From an uncultured Microbacteriaceae bacterium (lineage in GTDB: Bacteria > Actinomycetota > Actinomycetes > Actinomycetales > Microbacteriaceae), in assembly GCA_937872445.1 (NCBI GenBank), contig CALMSL010000013.1, positions 1 to 64,000 of the forward strand: a DNA stretch of 64,000 nucleotides, given 5' to 3'. Numbering within the stretch: the first letter of the stretch is position 1; each line of letters begins with the position of its first letter. The notes under the pieces were generated by a model. It did no database searches. It had not been told where the DNA came from and saw only the letters and a program-made list of their open reading frames with translations. This document shows positions 51,193 to 59,414 of the stretch, one piece after another. Position numbers and translations under genes: made by a program.

Positions 51193-52690
51193 GCGGAATC
51201 TCGACCGGTTCCTGGCCCGGCGAGTCGCCGCCCTGAGCCGACCACGCGACCGTTTGGTTCGGTTTCGCAAAGAACAGCACGATGATCGCGCCGAGAAACG
51301 CGACCGCGGCGGGCAGCAGGAGCGACTGGGCCATGGCGGAACTGAAGCCCTCGCGCAGGGCCTCCGGCAGCACTCCGCTGGCCTCCGCGCCGCTCGGGGA
51401 ACTGCCCGGCAGCTCGGCGGCGAGGCGAATCTGCATGAGCGCGGCGATCGCAGCGCTCCCCAGAACGGTGCCGACCTGGCGGGTCGTGTTGTACACGCCG
51501 GATCCCGCTCCCGCCTGACGCTGCGGGAGGTTTCTGGTCACCGTCGTGGAGATCGGCGACCACACGCACGCGTTCGCAAGCCCCAGGACGGCGCTCGGCA
51601 GCAGAAGCCAGCCGATCCAGATATCCGGCGACATGATCGACGAGTACCAGACGAGGGCCACGGCTAAGAGGATCGCCCCGGTGAAGGCGATGTAGCGCGG
51701 ATTCACCCGGTCGACGAGCCTGCCGACGGGTTGCGCCAGAGCCGCGTTGATGAGGGCCATCGGCACGAGCATGAGCGCCGATTCGGTGGGGGTGAGCCCG
51801 AGCACGAGCTGGAAGTAGAACACGAGCGGGACGGACAGGCTCGTGACGGTGAACCCGACCGTGGAGATCGCGGCGTTCGCGAGGGAGAAGTTCCGGTCGC
51901 GGAACAGGGCAAGCGGCAGAAGCGGTTCACGGTTCCTGCCTGCCGCCTGCCACGCGACGAAGATCCCGAGAATCACCACACCGGCGATGATGAGCGACCA
52001 CACCGAGATCAGCCCGGCGATCGTGCCCCAGTGGTAGCTCTGGCCCTCCTGCAGGCCGAACACGAGCAGGAACATGCCGATCGCGCTCAGGACGACGCCC
52101 GGAATATCGAAGTGGTGCGAGTGGATGGGCAGAACGGGCACGAGGCGCCAGCCGAGCACGAACGCCACGACGCCGATCGGCAGGTTGATGAAGAAGATCC
52201 ACTCCCACCCGAGCGAGTCGACGAGAATCCCGCCGAGGATCGGGCCGACGAACGTCGCAACACCGGCGACGGAACCCCAGATGCCCATCGCGATGCCACG
52301 CCGGTCGGGCGGGAAGATCCGCGTGATGACGGCCATCGTCTGCGGGGTCATCATCGCCGCGCCAAAACCCTGCAGCACGCGCGCGGCGATGAGCATGTTG
52401 ATATCTCCGGCGAATCCGCACCACGCGGAGGCGACCGTGAAGACGACGAGGCCGCTCAGGTACAGCTTCTTCGGCCCGAACCGGTCGCCGAGCCGCCCTG
52501 TGATGAGCAGCGGCACGGCGTAGGCGAGCAGGTAGGCGCTCGTCACCCAGATCACCGAATTGATGTCGGTGTGCAGGCCCTCCATGATGCGCGGGTTCGC
52601 CACCGACACGATCGTGGTGTCGATCAGGATCATGAAGAAGCCGATGACGAGAGCCCACAGGGCCGGCCACGGTCGGTAGGTTTTCGTCAT
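51185..52690 (-). CDS. MFS exporter, DHA2 (EmrB/QacA) family
   Basis: 501 residues, fourteen helices. Motif A GRLGDRFGPKKLYL after helix 2, motif C-like GPILGGILVDSLGWEWIFFINLPIGVVAF near helix 5, and PSTVTRNLPQRQAGAGSGVYNTTRQVGTVLG in the second half are those of drug exporters. Similar to the partial exporter at the window start. The ATG lies 95 bases from the purS start, so the two are divergent and share a promoter region. Confidence 0.9.
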   Translation of the reverse strand: MTKTYRPWPALWALVIGFFMILIDTTIVSVANPRIMEGLHTDINSVIWVTSAYLLAYAVPLLITGRLGDRFGPKKLYLSGLVVFTVASAWCGFAGDINMLIAARVLQGFGAAMMTPQTMAVITRIFPPDRRGIAMGIWGSVAGVATFVGPILGGILVDSLGWEWIFFINLPIGVVAFVLGWRLVPVLPIHSHHFDIPGVVLSAIGMFLLVFGLQEGQSYHWGTIAGLISVWSLIIAGVVILGIFVAWQAAGRNREPLLPLALFRDRNFSLANAAISTVGFTVTSLSVPLVFYFQLVLGLTPTESALMLVPMALINAALAQPVGRLVDRVNPRYIAFTGAILLAVALVWYSSIMSPDIWIGWLLLPSAVLGLANACVWSPISTTVTRNLPQRQAGAGSGVYNTTRQVGTVLGSAAIAALMQIRLAAELPGSSPSGAEASGVLPEALREGFSSAMAQSLLLPAAVAFLGAIIVLFFAKPNQTVAWSAQGGDSPGQEPVEIPLS

Positions 52691-52784
52691 CGTCTGGTGA
52701 ATCTACGCCCAGCGTGCGACTTCGCCAAAACGCCCGACCGGTAGACTCGAGGTATTCACCCCGCCGCTTCCGCAGGAGTTCCCC

Positions 52785-53036
52785 GTGCCGGTCATTGTTG
52801 TTGAGGTCATGCCCAAAGCCGAGCTTCTCGACCCGGCAGGCAAAGCTGTCGCCGGCGCCCTCGCCCGCCTCGGATCAACGCCGTTTACTGACGTTCGGAT
52901 CGGCAAACGATTCGAGCTCACGGTGGATGGCCTCGCGGATGAGGCAGCGCTGAGTGCCGCGCGCGAGCTTGCCGACAGCCTGCTCTCCAACTCGGTCATC
53001 GAGGACGTGGTGAGCGTGAGGGTGGCCGACGAATGA
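52785..53036 (+). CDS. purS: Phosphoribosylformylglycinamidine synthase subunit PurS
   Basis: 83 residues, the small subunit of the three-part FGAM synthase. [30 protein letters not shown] and [12 protein letters not shown] are typical. GTG start with AGGAG upstream. It overlaps purQ by four bases. It bridges PurQ and PurL in the complex. Confidence 0.95.
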   Translation: MPVIVVEVMPKAELLDPAGKAVAGALARLGSTPFTDVRIGKRFELTVDGLADEAALSAARELADSLLSNSVIEDVVSVRVADE

Positions 53037-53731
53037 CCCTCATCGGCGTCATCACGTTCCCTGGTTCGCTGGATGATCGCGATGCGCAGCGCGCCATCCG
53101 CCTCGCCGGTGCCGAACCGGTTGCGCTGTGGCACGGCAACCACGACCTTGGGGGCGTCGACGCCCTCGTGCTCCCCGGAGGGTTCAGCTACGGCGACTAT
53201 CTGCGGTGCGGGGCGATCGCGAGCCTCTCGCCGATCATGAGCGAGGTCATCGACGCCGCGAACGGCGGCATGCCGATCCTGGGCATCTGCAATGGCTTCC
53301 AGATGCTCGTCGAGGCCCATCTCCTGCCGGGCGGGCTCGTGCGCAACGACCACGGTTCGTTCATTTGCCGCGACCAGCGCCTGCGCGTCGAGAACAACTC
53401 GACCGCCTGGACGAACGGTTTCGAGGCCGGAGCTGAAATCACGATCCCCTTGAAGAACGGCGAGGGCGGGTACATCGCGGATGCCGGCACGATCGCGCGG
53501 CTCGAAGGCGAAGGCCGCGTCGTGTTCCGCTACCTCGAGGTGAACCCGAACGGCTCGCTGAACGACATCGCGGGGATCGCTAACGAGCGCGGCAACGTGG
53601 TCGGACTCATGCCGCATCCGGAGCACGCGACGGAGGAAGGTTTCGGGCCGGACACTCCCGCCGCCATGCGCAACGGCACGGACGGGCTCACATTCTTCAC
53701 GAGCGCACTCCGCTCTCTTACACTCGCGTAA
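53033..53731 (+). CDS. purQ: Phosphoribosylformylglycinamidine synthase subunit PurQ
   Basis: 232 residues, class I glutamine amidotransferase that supplies ammonia to PurL. Nucleophile elbow [12 protein letters not shown] (Cys near residue 86), [14 protein letters not shown], and the His/Glu pair in [12 protein letters not shown]. Coupled to purS. No purL follows; the next 340 bases are non-coding and the next gene is a MarR regulator, so PurL must be encoded elsewhere. Confidence 0.95.
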   Translation: MTLIGVITFPGSLDDRDAQRAIRLAGAEPVALWHGNHDLGGVDALVLPGGFSYGDYLRCGAIASLSPIMSEVIDAANGGMPILGICNGFQMLVEAHLLPGGLVRNDHGSFICRDQRLRVENNSTAWTNGFEAGAEITIPLKNGEGGYIADAGTIARLEGEGRVVFRYLEVNPNGSLNDIAGIANERGNVVGLMPHPEHATEEGFGPDTPAAMRNGTDGLTFFTSALRSLTLA

Positions 53732-54069
53732 ACGCCCGCGGATCGCATGCTCGGTGGGGAGTTCTGCAGATCTTGCACCGGCAGGGCTAGAAATCGACCA
53801 AGTTGGTGAACTAAGAGGCTCTCGAGGTCTGGGCCGTGGAATCGATGATCTACAGCGACAAGGAGTGAAGGCATGACGAGCTGGCCACCGTCAACCACAT
53901 TTAGAGAGGCCTCCGCACCCAGAATGACGCCCGTTCGTCACGGAACTCCTCGTCACTCTCGTATCTCGTCTCTCGTCCTAACTATGGACAACTATTGAAA
54001 GTTATCTTATATCTTTCTTAGCTAGCATCTTACCCAGCGTGATATTCGCTTTGAGAATACAATGGAGGC
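53732..54069. other. Gap between purQ and the marR block, AT-richer; possible decayed coding remnant
   Basis: No intact gene. A segment around 53800-53890 (GAGGTCTGGGCCGTGGAATC and following, with GACAAGGAGTGAAGG) has the base texture of coding DNA broken by stops in every plus frame, and could be a remnant of a lost gene. From about 53985 the sequence becomes clearly AT-richer and holds the marR promoter region. Confidence 0.4.
54006..54059 (+). promoter_or_regulatory. marR upstream region with repeated operator-like words
   Basis: CTTATATCTTTCTTAGCTAG (54006-54025) resembles CTTATCTTTGTCTAG found upstream of the acyl-CoA synthetase gene (56154-56168). A separate small dyad, TATTC-gctttga-GAATA (54043-54059), lies just before the start codon. 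Both are reasonable binding sites for the adjacent MarR protein. Confidence 0.45.
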
Positions 54070-54696
54070 GTGGTGGACAACGACAATGACTCCCCAGGGG
54101 AAACCCCTCGTCGGAGAGTCAGATCCTCTGAGCAGACTTCATCTGTTGGTGCAGCGCTTTACGACATCGACGCGACTGACCCGACCGGTTTACTCGTCGA
54201 TCGCGCAGGCCTCGACGCGGAAACGATCGCGCAAATTACTCGTCTGATGAATTCGATGGCCAAAGTGCGCGAGGCCGAAGAAGCGCTGTCTAAGGCGTCT
54301 CAGAAGTTCATGCAGCTCAGTCAAATCGAGATGAAGGCCATCCATTTCCTGATCGTCGCCGCGAACCAAAACACTGTCGTCACCCCCGGCGCATTGGCGC
54401 AGCATCTCGAAATAACGAGCGCTTCCACCACGAAGCTGCTCGATCGACTAGAGCGAGCCGAACACATTGTTCGCCGCCCCCATCCCACAGATCGTCGTTC
54501 GCTCGCGATCAGCGTTACGGAGGAAACCCACGTCGTAGCGAGGGATACGGTCGGGCGCATGCATGCAACACGATTCACGGTAGCCGCCTCCCTCACTCCG
54601 GCGGAGCGAGAAATCGTAATCGGTTTTCTCGAAGCGATCGCCGATCGCATGACCATCCGAAGTGAACCTTGGGCCCAAGCAACGGGATCCTACTGA
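54070..54696 (+). CDS. MarR family transcriptional regulator
   Basis: 208 residues, longer than typical MarR because of an unusual 65-residue N-terminal extension that is polar and acidic. The winged helix is TPGALAQHLEITSASTTKLLDRLERAEHIVRRPHPTDRRSLAISVTEE (about residues 104-152), with RHPTDRR-like wing. GTG start with GGAGG close upstream. It overlaps the photolyase frame. In Corynebacterium a MarR protein (CrtR) controls isoprenoid genes in response to pathway lipids; by analogy this one may control the photolyase-lipid cluster. The ligand is unknown. Confidence 0.88.
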   Translation: MVDNDNDSPGETPRRRVRSSEQTSSVGAALYDIDATDPTGLLVDRAGLDAETIAQITRLMNSMAKVREAEEALSKASQKFMQLSQIEMKAIHFLIVAANQNTVVTPGALAQHLEITSASTTKLLDRLERAEHIVRRPHPTDRRSLAISVTEETHVVARDTVGRMHATRFTVAASLTPAEREIVIGFLEAIADRMTIRSEPWAQATGSY

Positions 54697-56147
54697 TTTC
54701 AGACTCTGTCCGCCCTCGACCAGCCGGCCGTGACCCGGCCATCCAAGCTGGTCGTGCATCAGTAGTGTGGTTGAGAGATGACCTTCGGGTATCCGACAAT
54801 CCGGCACTGTGGGCCGGCATAGAACGAGGCGGCTCTGTCGTCGCGCTATTCGTTCTGGATGAAGAATCTCCCTCGATTCGACCGCTGGGCGGTGCCGCGA
54901 AGTGGTGGCTGCACGAGAGTCTGCGCTCGCTCGAGATCTCCCTTTCAGACCTTGGAATTCCTCTGGTACTGCGTCGCGGCCCCGCCGCTACCGTTGTTGC
55001 CGATGTAGTCACTGAGGCCCGGGCAACCGCCGTGTTTTGGAACCGTCGATACGGCGCGGCAGAAATGGCCGTCGATGCCATTCTAAAGACGTCGCTCCGC
55101 GCGGGCGGTGTTGAAGTGCAGAGCTTTCAAGCATCTGTGCTTTTCGAGCCGTGGACTATCAAGACCGGCAAAGGCACTGCTTACTCCGTCTTCACTCCAT
55201 TTTGGCGCGCGTGTCGCACCGGTGGGGAGCCCCGTCCGCCGCTTGCCATTCCCAACCACGCACCCGGGCACACTGCCAGGCTCGATTCGGACGACCTTGC
55301 TCAGTGGGGTATGCAGCCAACTGATCCCGATTGGGCTGCAGGGTTGCGCACGAGCTGGGTTCCCGGGGAACGAGAGGCCTTTGCGCGGTTGCGCAAGTTC
55401 TTGAGCGGCAATCTTGAACAGTATGCGCAAGGGCGAGACTTTCCCGCTGGGCAGCACACCTCTCGGTTATCACCGCATCTTAGATGGGGGGAGCTGAGCG
55501 CGCACCAAGTGTGGCACGAGGTGGCGAGTATTCGAACCGGCCTTTCTCCCGCGGCCACCCAGGGTGCATCCAAATTCCTCACTGAACTCGGTTGGCGGGA
55601 ATTCTCCTGGCACGTTCTCTTCCACTTCCCGGCACTCGCAGAATCCAATTGGCGATCCGAATTTGACGAATTCCCCTGGTCGGAGGCCCCTCACGAGCAG
55701 TTGCGCGCCTGGCAGCGCGGTCGCACAGGAATCCCGTTGGTGGACGCTGGAATGCGCGAGCTGTGGAATACCGGCACCATGCACAATCGGGTCAGAATGG
55801 TTGCCGCCTCATTCCTTACCAAAAACCTGCTTATCGACTGGCGCAAAGGCGAGCAATGGTTTTGGGACACCCTCGTCGATGCCGACGCCGCAAGCAACCC
55901 CTTGAACTGGCAGTGGATTGCCGGATCGGGCGCAGACGCCGCACCGTATTTTCGCATCTTCAACCCTGAGCTTCAGGCCAGGAAGTTCGACCCGCACGAA
56001 GCCTATATTCGCGAACATGTTCCGGAGTACGGATCAGTCGACTACCCAAAGCCGATCGTGGATCTCGCTGAATCGAGACGCGAAGCCCTGGCGGCGTACC
56101 GATACGTGATCGAGCAATCTTCTTATGGTAAAGATAATACTGCTTAG
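54669..56147 (+). CDS. phr: Deoxyribodipyrimidine photolyase
   Basis: Light-driven repair of cyclobutane pyrimidine dimers. 492 residues. N-terminal antenna-binding domain begins VVWLRDDLRVSDNPAL; the C-terminal FAD domain has TSRLSPHLRWGELS, TELGWREFSWHVLFHFP, NTGTMHNRVRMVAASFL, LIDWRKGEQWFWDTL and DADAASNPLNWQWIAGSG, the hallmarks of class I CPD photolyases. The upstream in-frame TTG (54669) overlaps marR by 28 bases; the GTG in SVVWLRDD (54768) is an alternative start. Its position between marR and an acyl-CoA synthetase is unusual. Confidence 0.93.
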   Translation: MGPSNGILLISDSVRPRPAGRDPAIQAGRASVVWLRDDLRVSDNPALWAGIERGGSVVALFVLDEESPSIRPLGGAAKWWLHESLRSLEISLSDLGIPLVLRRGPAATVVADVVTEARATAVFWNRRYGAAEMAVDAILKTSLRAGGVEVQSFQASVLFEPWTIKTGKGTAYSVFTPFWRACRTGGEPRPPLAIPNHAPGHTARLDSDDLAQWGMQPTDPDWAAGLRTSWVPGEREAFARLRKFLSGNLEQYAQGRDFPAGQHTSRLSPHLRWGELSAHQVWHEVASIRTGLSPAATQGASKFLTELGWREFSWHVLFHFPALAESNWRSEFDEFPWSEAPHEQLRAWQRGRTGIPLVDAGMRELWNTGTMHNRVRMVAASFLTKNLLIDWRKGEQWFWDTLVDADAASNPLNWQWIAGSGADAAPYFRIFNPELQARKFDPHEAYIREHVPEYGSVDYPKPIVDLAESRREALAAYRYVIEQSSYGKDNTA

Positions 56148-56168
56148 GCTATACTTATCTTTGTCTAG
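56130..56168 (+). promoter_or_regulatory. Inverted repeat spanning the phr stop, upstream of the acyl-CoA synthetase
   Basis: AAAGATAA (56130-56137) and TTATCTTT (56155-56162) are perfect complements spaced 17 bases apart and flank the phr stop. TATACT (56150-56155) lies within and could be a -10. The right side, CTTATCTTTGTCTAG, resembles the word upstream of marR, so both may bind the same regulator. Confidence 0.5.
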
Positions 56169-56238
56169 TGAAATTCGGCTCTCCGGCGAGCTGTGGTAGT
56201 TCACAAGGCCCACAGCGAATACACCGATCGGAGCACAA

Positions 56239-58089
56239 ATGACGAAGCAACATTCCACGCCGCTTCTCGTTGACATTGCCGGGTACCGCAACGTCACGGA
56301 ACTGCTCACGCGTCGCGCAACACAGGCTCCACTTCATGTCGCTTTCGAAGTGCCGCCAGCTTCTGGCATCCTCGACGAACAGTGGCGACCGGTGTCGACG
56401 ATGGAATTCCTTGCCGAGGTTTCCCGTCTCGCAAAGGGCTTCATGGCGGCAGGGGTAAAAGAGGGCGACGCTATCGCCATCATGTCAGCAACCCGCTACG
56501 CGTGGGCTTTGGTCGACCTTGCCGCATGGTTCGCAGGTGCCGTAGTCGTGCCGATCTACGACACCGCCTCACCTACCCAAGTGGCAGCGATAGTGCGAGA
56601 CGCGAAGGTGAAACTTGGCGTAGCAGGCAATGCCAGCCAGGTGCTGCTTCTCCAGCAGGCGTTTCTCGATACGAGTACGCCCACGTTGGGCGTGTGGGCA
56701 ATGGATTCGCTGGATGGCCACCCCGACGTTCCGACCATCGCCGACCTCAGCAAGCGTGCCCGCGAGGTAAGCGATGAGGTTTTGGAACTCCGCCGGCTCG
56801 CCGCGGCACCCGACTCGCCAGCAACCATCGTCTACACGTCAGGCACAACCGGCGAACCCAAAGGCGCCGTTCTCACGCACCGAAACTTTCTTGGGCAGGC
56901 CCTCAACATCGCCGCGGCGTACGGCGAAGTGGTGCATTCCGGCGGAAACACCATCATCTTCCTGCCACTCGCCCACGTGCTCGCCCGCGGGTTGCAGTTA
57001 ATCTGCCTGGCCAGCGGCATGCGTATCGCGCACCTCTCCGACCCGGCCGAGGTGGTGGCAACGCTTGGTGTATTGAAGCCCACGTTCCTCGTGGTTGTTC
57101 CGCGCGTTCTCCAAAAAGTTCAGGCCGCCGCCGCCCAGAAAGCCCGCGCGATGCACCTCTCGCGATTGTGGCGCGCCGCGTGCTCCACGGCAATTGAGTG
57201 GGGCACCCCTTTGGAAGCCACGGATGCCGGCGGCCCCGAGCGGCCCTCGGCCGGGCTTCGCCTACGCCGCGCTCTTTTCGATCGCCTGTTTTTCGGCAGG
57301 CTCCGCGCTGTGCTGGGCGGCCGCATTGACTACATACTTTCGGGCGGGGCGACTCTTGACGCAGACCTCTCCCTGTTCTTCCGAGGCATCGGTGTCCCGA
57401 TCATCGAGGGATACGGCCTTACAGAGACCACCGCACCATTGACCGGCAACTTGCCGGGAAGCATCCGCTCAGGCACCGTCGGGGCACCGCTCCCCGGGCT
57501 TACTGTGCGCATCAGCGACGACGGTGAGGTACTCGCCCGAGGAGTTGGCGTGTTCGCCGGATACCGAAACCCCGAGCACAACCAGGGTGCGTACATCGAC
57601 GGATTCTTCCGCACAGGAGACCTCGGTCGCCTCGACGACGACGGGCGACTTACGCTGCACGGTCGACTGAAAGACGTGATAGTCACGTCGAACGGGAAAA
57701 CCGTTGTGCCCACCGTTTGGGAGAACGCCGCCGCTTCGCACCCACTCGTCTCCCATGCCGTGATGGTCGGCGAAGGGAAGTCCTACCTTTCAGCATTGCT
57801 TCTGCTGGACCCGGAGGAGGTCGCCGCCTGGTCGCTCAGCTCCGGTATCGAGGTCGGGATCATGGCGAGTACCGGATTTGATGAAGTGACTGATGCGCAC
57901 TTGCGCTCCGAACTACAAAGCACGATTGATGCAGCGAATGCGCTTGTGTCGCGCAGCGAACAGGTGCGCCGTTTCACTCTTGTTGCCCCTGACCTCAACG
58001 ACACCACACTCGTCACCCCGACCATGAAGATCAAGCGTCGCGTCGTGCTCGAACGCGGCGCCCTCGTGGTCGACAGTCTTTACCGCTGA
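56239..58089 (+). CDS. Long-chain acyl-CoA synthetase (FadD15-like)
   Basis: 616 residues. Activates long-chain fatty acids to acyl-CoA through an acyl-adenylate. AMP-binding motif IVYTSGTTGEPKGAVLTH (near residue 195), SGGATLDADLSLFFRGIGVPIIEGYGLTET (near 375), and DLGRLDDDGRLTLHGRLKDVIVTSNGKTVVP near 460. The large-insert type of long-chain synthetases, as in mycobacterial FadD15. No carotenoid genes are adjacent, but the cluster context suggests lipid modification. Codon use is less GC-biased than most of the window. Confidence 0.92.
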   Translation: MTKQHSTPLLVDIAGYRNVTELLTRRATQAPLHVAFEVPPASGILDEQWRPVSTMEFLAEVSRLAKGFMAAGVKEGDAIAIMSATRYAWALVDLAAWFAGAVVVPIYDTASPTQVAAIVRDAKVKLGVAGNASQVLLLQQAFLDTSTPTLGVWAMDSLDGHPDVPTIADLSKRAREVSDEVLELRRLAAAPDSPATIVYTSGTTGEPKGAVLTHRNFLGQALNIAAAYGEVVHSGGNTIIFLPLAHVLARGLQLICLASGMRIAHLSDPAEVVATLGVLKPTFLVVVPRVLQKVQAAAAQKARAMHLSRLWRAACSTAIEWGTPLEATDAGGPERPSAGLRLRRALFDRLFFGRLRAVLGGRIDYILSGGATLDADLSLFFRGIGVPIIEGYGLTETTAPLTGNLPGSIRSGTVGAPLPGLTVRISDDGEVLARGVGVFAGYRNPEHNQGAYIDGFFRTGDLGRLDDDGRLTLHGRLKDVIVTSNGKTVVPTVWENAAASHPLVSHAVMVGEGKSYLSALLLLDPEEVAAWSLSSGIEVGIMASTGFDEVTDAHLRSELQSTIDAANALVSRSEQVRRFTLVAPDLNDTTLVTPTMKIKRRVVLERGALVVDSLYR

Positions 58090-58122
58090 CTCCTGCAAAC
58101 CTAAGAAAAGGAATACCTATCC

Positions 58123-59019
58123 ATGTCACGAACCAACCGTTCCGCTGTAGTCACAGTCATCATCGCGCTCATCATTGGCGCACTCGCCGCCTTCGCGGGG
58201 TCCCAGGGTAGTGCAACCGTTGGCGGAGTCCCGTTGTTCGTGCTTGCCGTTGCTGCGGCATTCATCATTCAAATCATCATCTTCATTCCGGCGGTGGCTC
58301 TACAGTCAGAGAAATTCTTCGACCTGACCGGAGCGAGCACCTTCACGTTGATTTCCATCGCGCTCCTCGTGCTTTCACCCTCCCCGGATTTGCGCAACTG
58401 GGTGCTCGCGGCGATGGTGATTCTGTGGGCGGTGCGACTTGGCCCATTTCTCTTTCTGCGCATCCGCAGGGCCGGTGCAGATGATCGTTTCGATGAGATC
58501 AAGAAGAACCCTCTCGTCTTTTTCCGGGTATGGATCCTGCAGGGGCTCTGGGTGAGCCTCACCGCATCGGCAGCCTGGATTGCTCTGAGCAGTGAAGCCT
58601 CCTCGCGGATGCCGATCGGCTGGCTGGCGATCATCGGGATCATCCTCTGGGTCATCGGAATCACGATTGAGGTTGCCGCTGACCTTCAAAAATCTGCGTT
58701 CAAGGCCGACCCAAAAAATAGGGGCACCTTCATTCGCACAGGGCTGTGGTCTCGTTCGCGTCACCCGAACTATTTCGGAGAAATCGTGCTGTGGATCGGG
58801 GTACTACTGGTCGCCGCCCCTGTCCTGAGCGGATGGCAATGGATCGCGCTGCTCTCGCCCGTGTTCGTCATTCTCCTTCTGACGCGTGTCAGCGGTGTTC
58901 CCATGCTGGAGGAGAAAGCCGACAAGCGGTGGGGAGGGCAAGACGATTACGAGGCCTACAAGAAGCACACCCCCGTGCTCATCCCCCGCCTCACGCCGAG
59001 CCCGCGCCGCTCCGGTTAA
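58123..59019 (+). CDS. DUF1295 membrane enzyme (steroid 5-alpha-reductase/ICMT-like fold)
   Basis: 298 residues with about seven helices. The C-terminal RTGLWSRSRHPNYFGEIVLWIGV and LLTRVSGVPMLEEKADKRWGGQDDYEAYKKHTPVLIPRL are the signature of DUF1295, relatives of steroid 5-alpha reductases and isoprenylcysteine methyltransferases, with conserved His/Asn/Tyr likely at the active site. Substrate unknown; membrane lipids or isoprenoids are plausible. AAAAGGA lies upstream of the ATG; 33 bases separate it from the acyl-CoA synthetase gene, so the two are cotranscribed. Confidence 0.9.
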   Translation: MSRTNRSAVVTVIIALIIGALAAFAGSQGSATVGGVPLFVLAVAAAFIIQIIIFIPAVALQSEKFFDLTGASTFTLISIALLVLSPSPDLRNWVLAAMVILWAVRLGPFLFLRIRRAGADDRFDEIKKNPLVFFRVWILQGLWVSLTASAAWIALSSEASSRMPIGWLAIIGIILWVIGITIEVAADLQKSAFKADPKNRGTFIRTGLWSRSRHPNYFGEIVLWIGVLLVAAPVLSGWQWIALLSPVFVILLLTRVSGVPMLEEKADKRWGGQDDYEAYKKHTPVLIPRLTPSPRRSG

Positions 59020-59061
59020 GGATGCGTTGACCTAGGAGTTAGGACCGTCACCTCGCGGTGC

Positions 59062-59412
59062 ATGGCGTCTCGAGTCAGCGTGTTGGGCAACTCATTCGGC
59101 GAAAACATCATTGTGACAAACCCCTGCGACTGGTGCCAGCTGACGTTGTCCAGCAGCGATCCAACGGATGTCATCAACCAGGCGACCGGCAAATTCACCT
59201 TCAGCACTCTCGGCACCCACACCATCACTGCACAGCTCAATATGGGCGAGGGCGGCACGAAGACCGCCACCACGACCGTCACAGTGGTTGCCGCGCCAGC
59301 GGCCCTTGCCGCGACCAGATACCAGGCAAGTCCGGCCCCGCGGGTTGCACTATTGCTCCTGTTACTCGGAGTTGGCCTGGTGTTGCGTCACCGCTCCTCC
59401 CGAGAGGCTTGA
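59062..59412 (+). CDS. Small surface protein, possibly the C-terminal remnant of a larger adhesin
   Basis: 116 residues from ATG 59062. No signal peptide. LGTHTITAQLNMGEGGTKTATTTVTVVAA is an Ig/PKD-like beta strand pair, and a C-terminal hydrophobic helix (VALLLLLLGVGLVL) followed by RHRSSREA looks like a membrane-retention tail. The missing export signal and single half-domain suggest a truncated gene, the 3' remnant of a larger surface protein cut off by whatever event placed the upstream block here. Its stop lies two bases from that of mscS. Weak ribosome-binding site. Confidence 0.5.
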   Translation: MASRVSVLGNSFGENIIVTNPCDWCQLTLSSSDPTDVINQATGKFTFSTLGTHTITAQLNMGEGGTKTATTTVTVVAAPAALAATRYQASPAPRVALLLLLLGVGLVLRHRSSREA

Positions 59413-59414
59413 AC

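Noticed and set aside
53530..53898. Minus-strand frame after purQ
   Set aside because: It partly overlaps purQ and begins in the gap; no family resemblance. I kept only the note of a possible decayed remnant.
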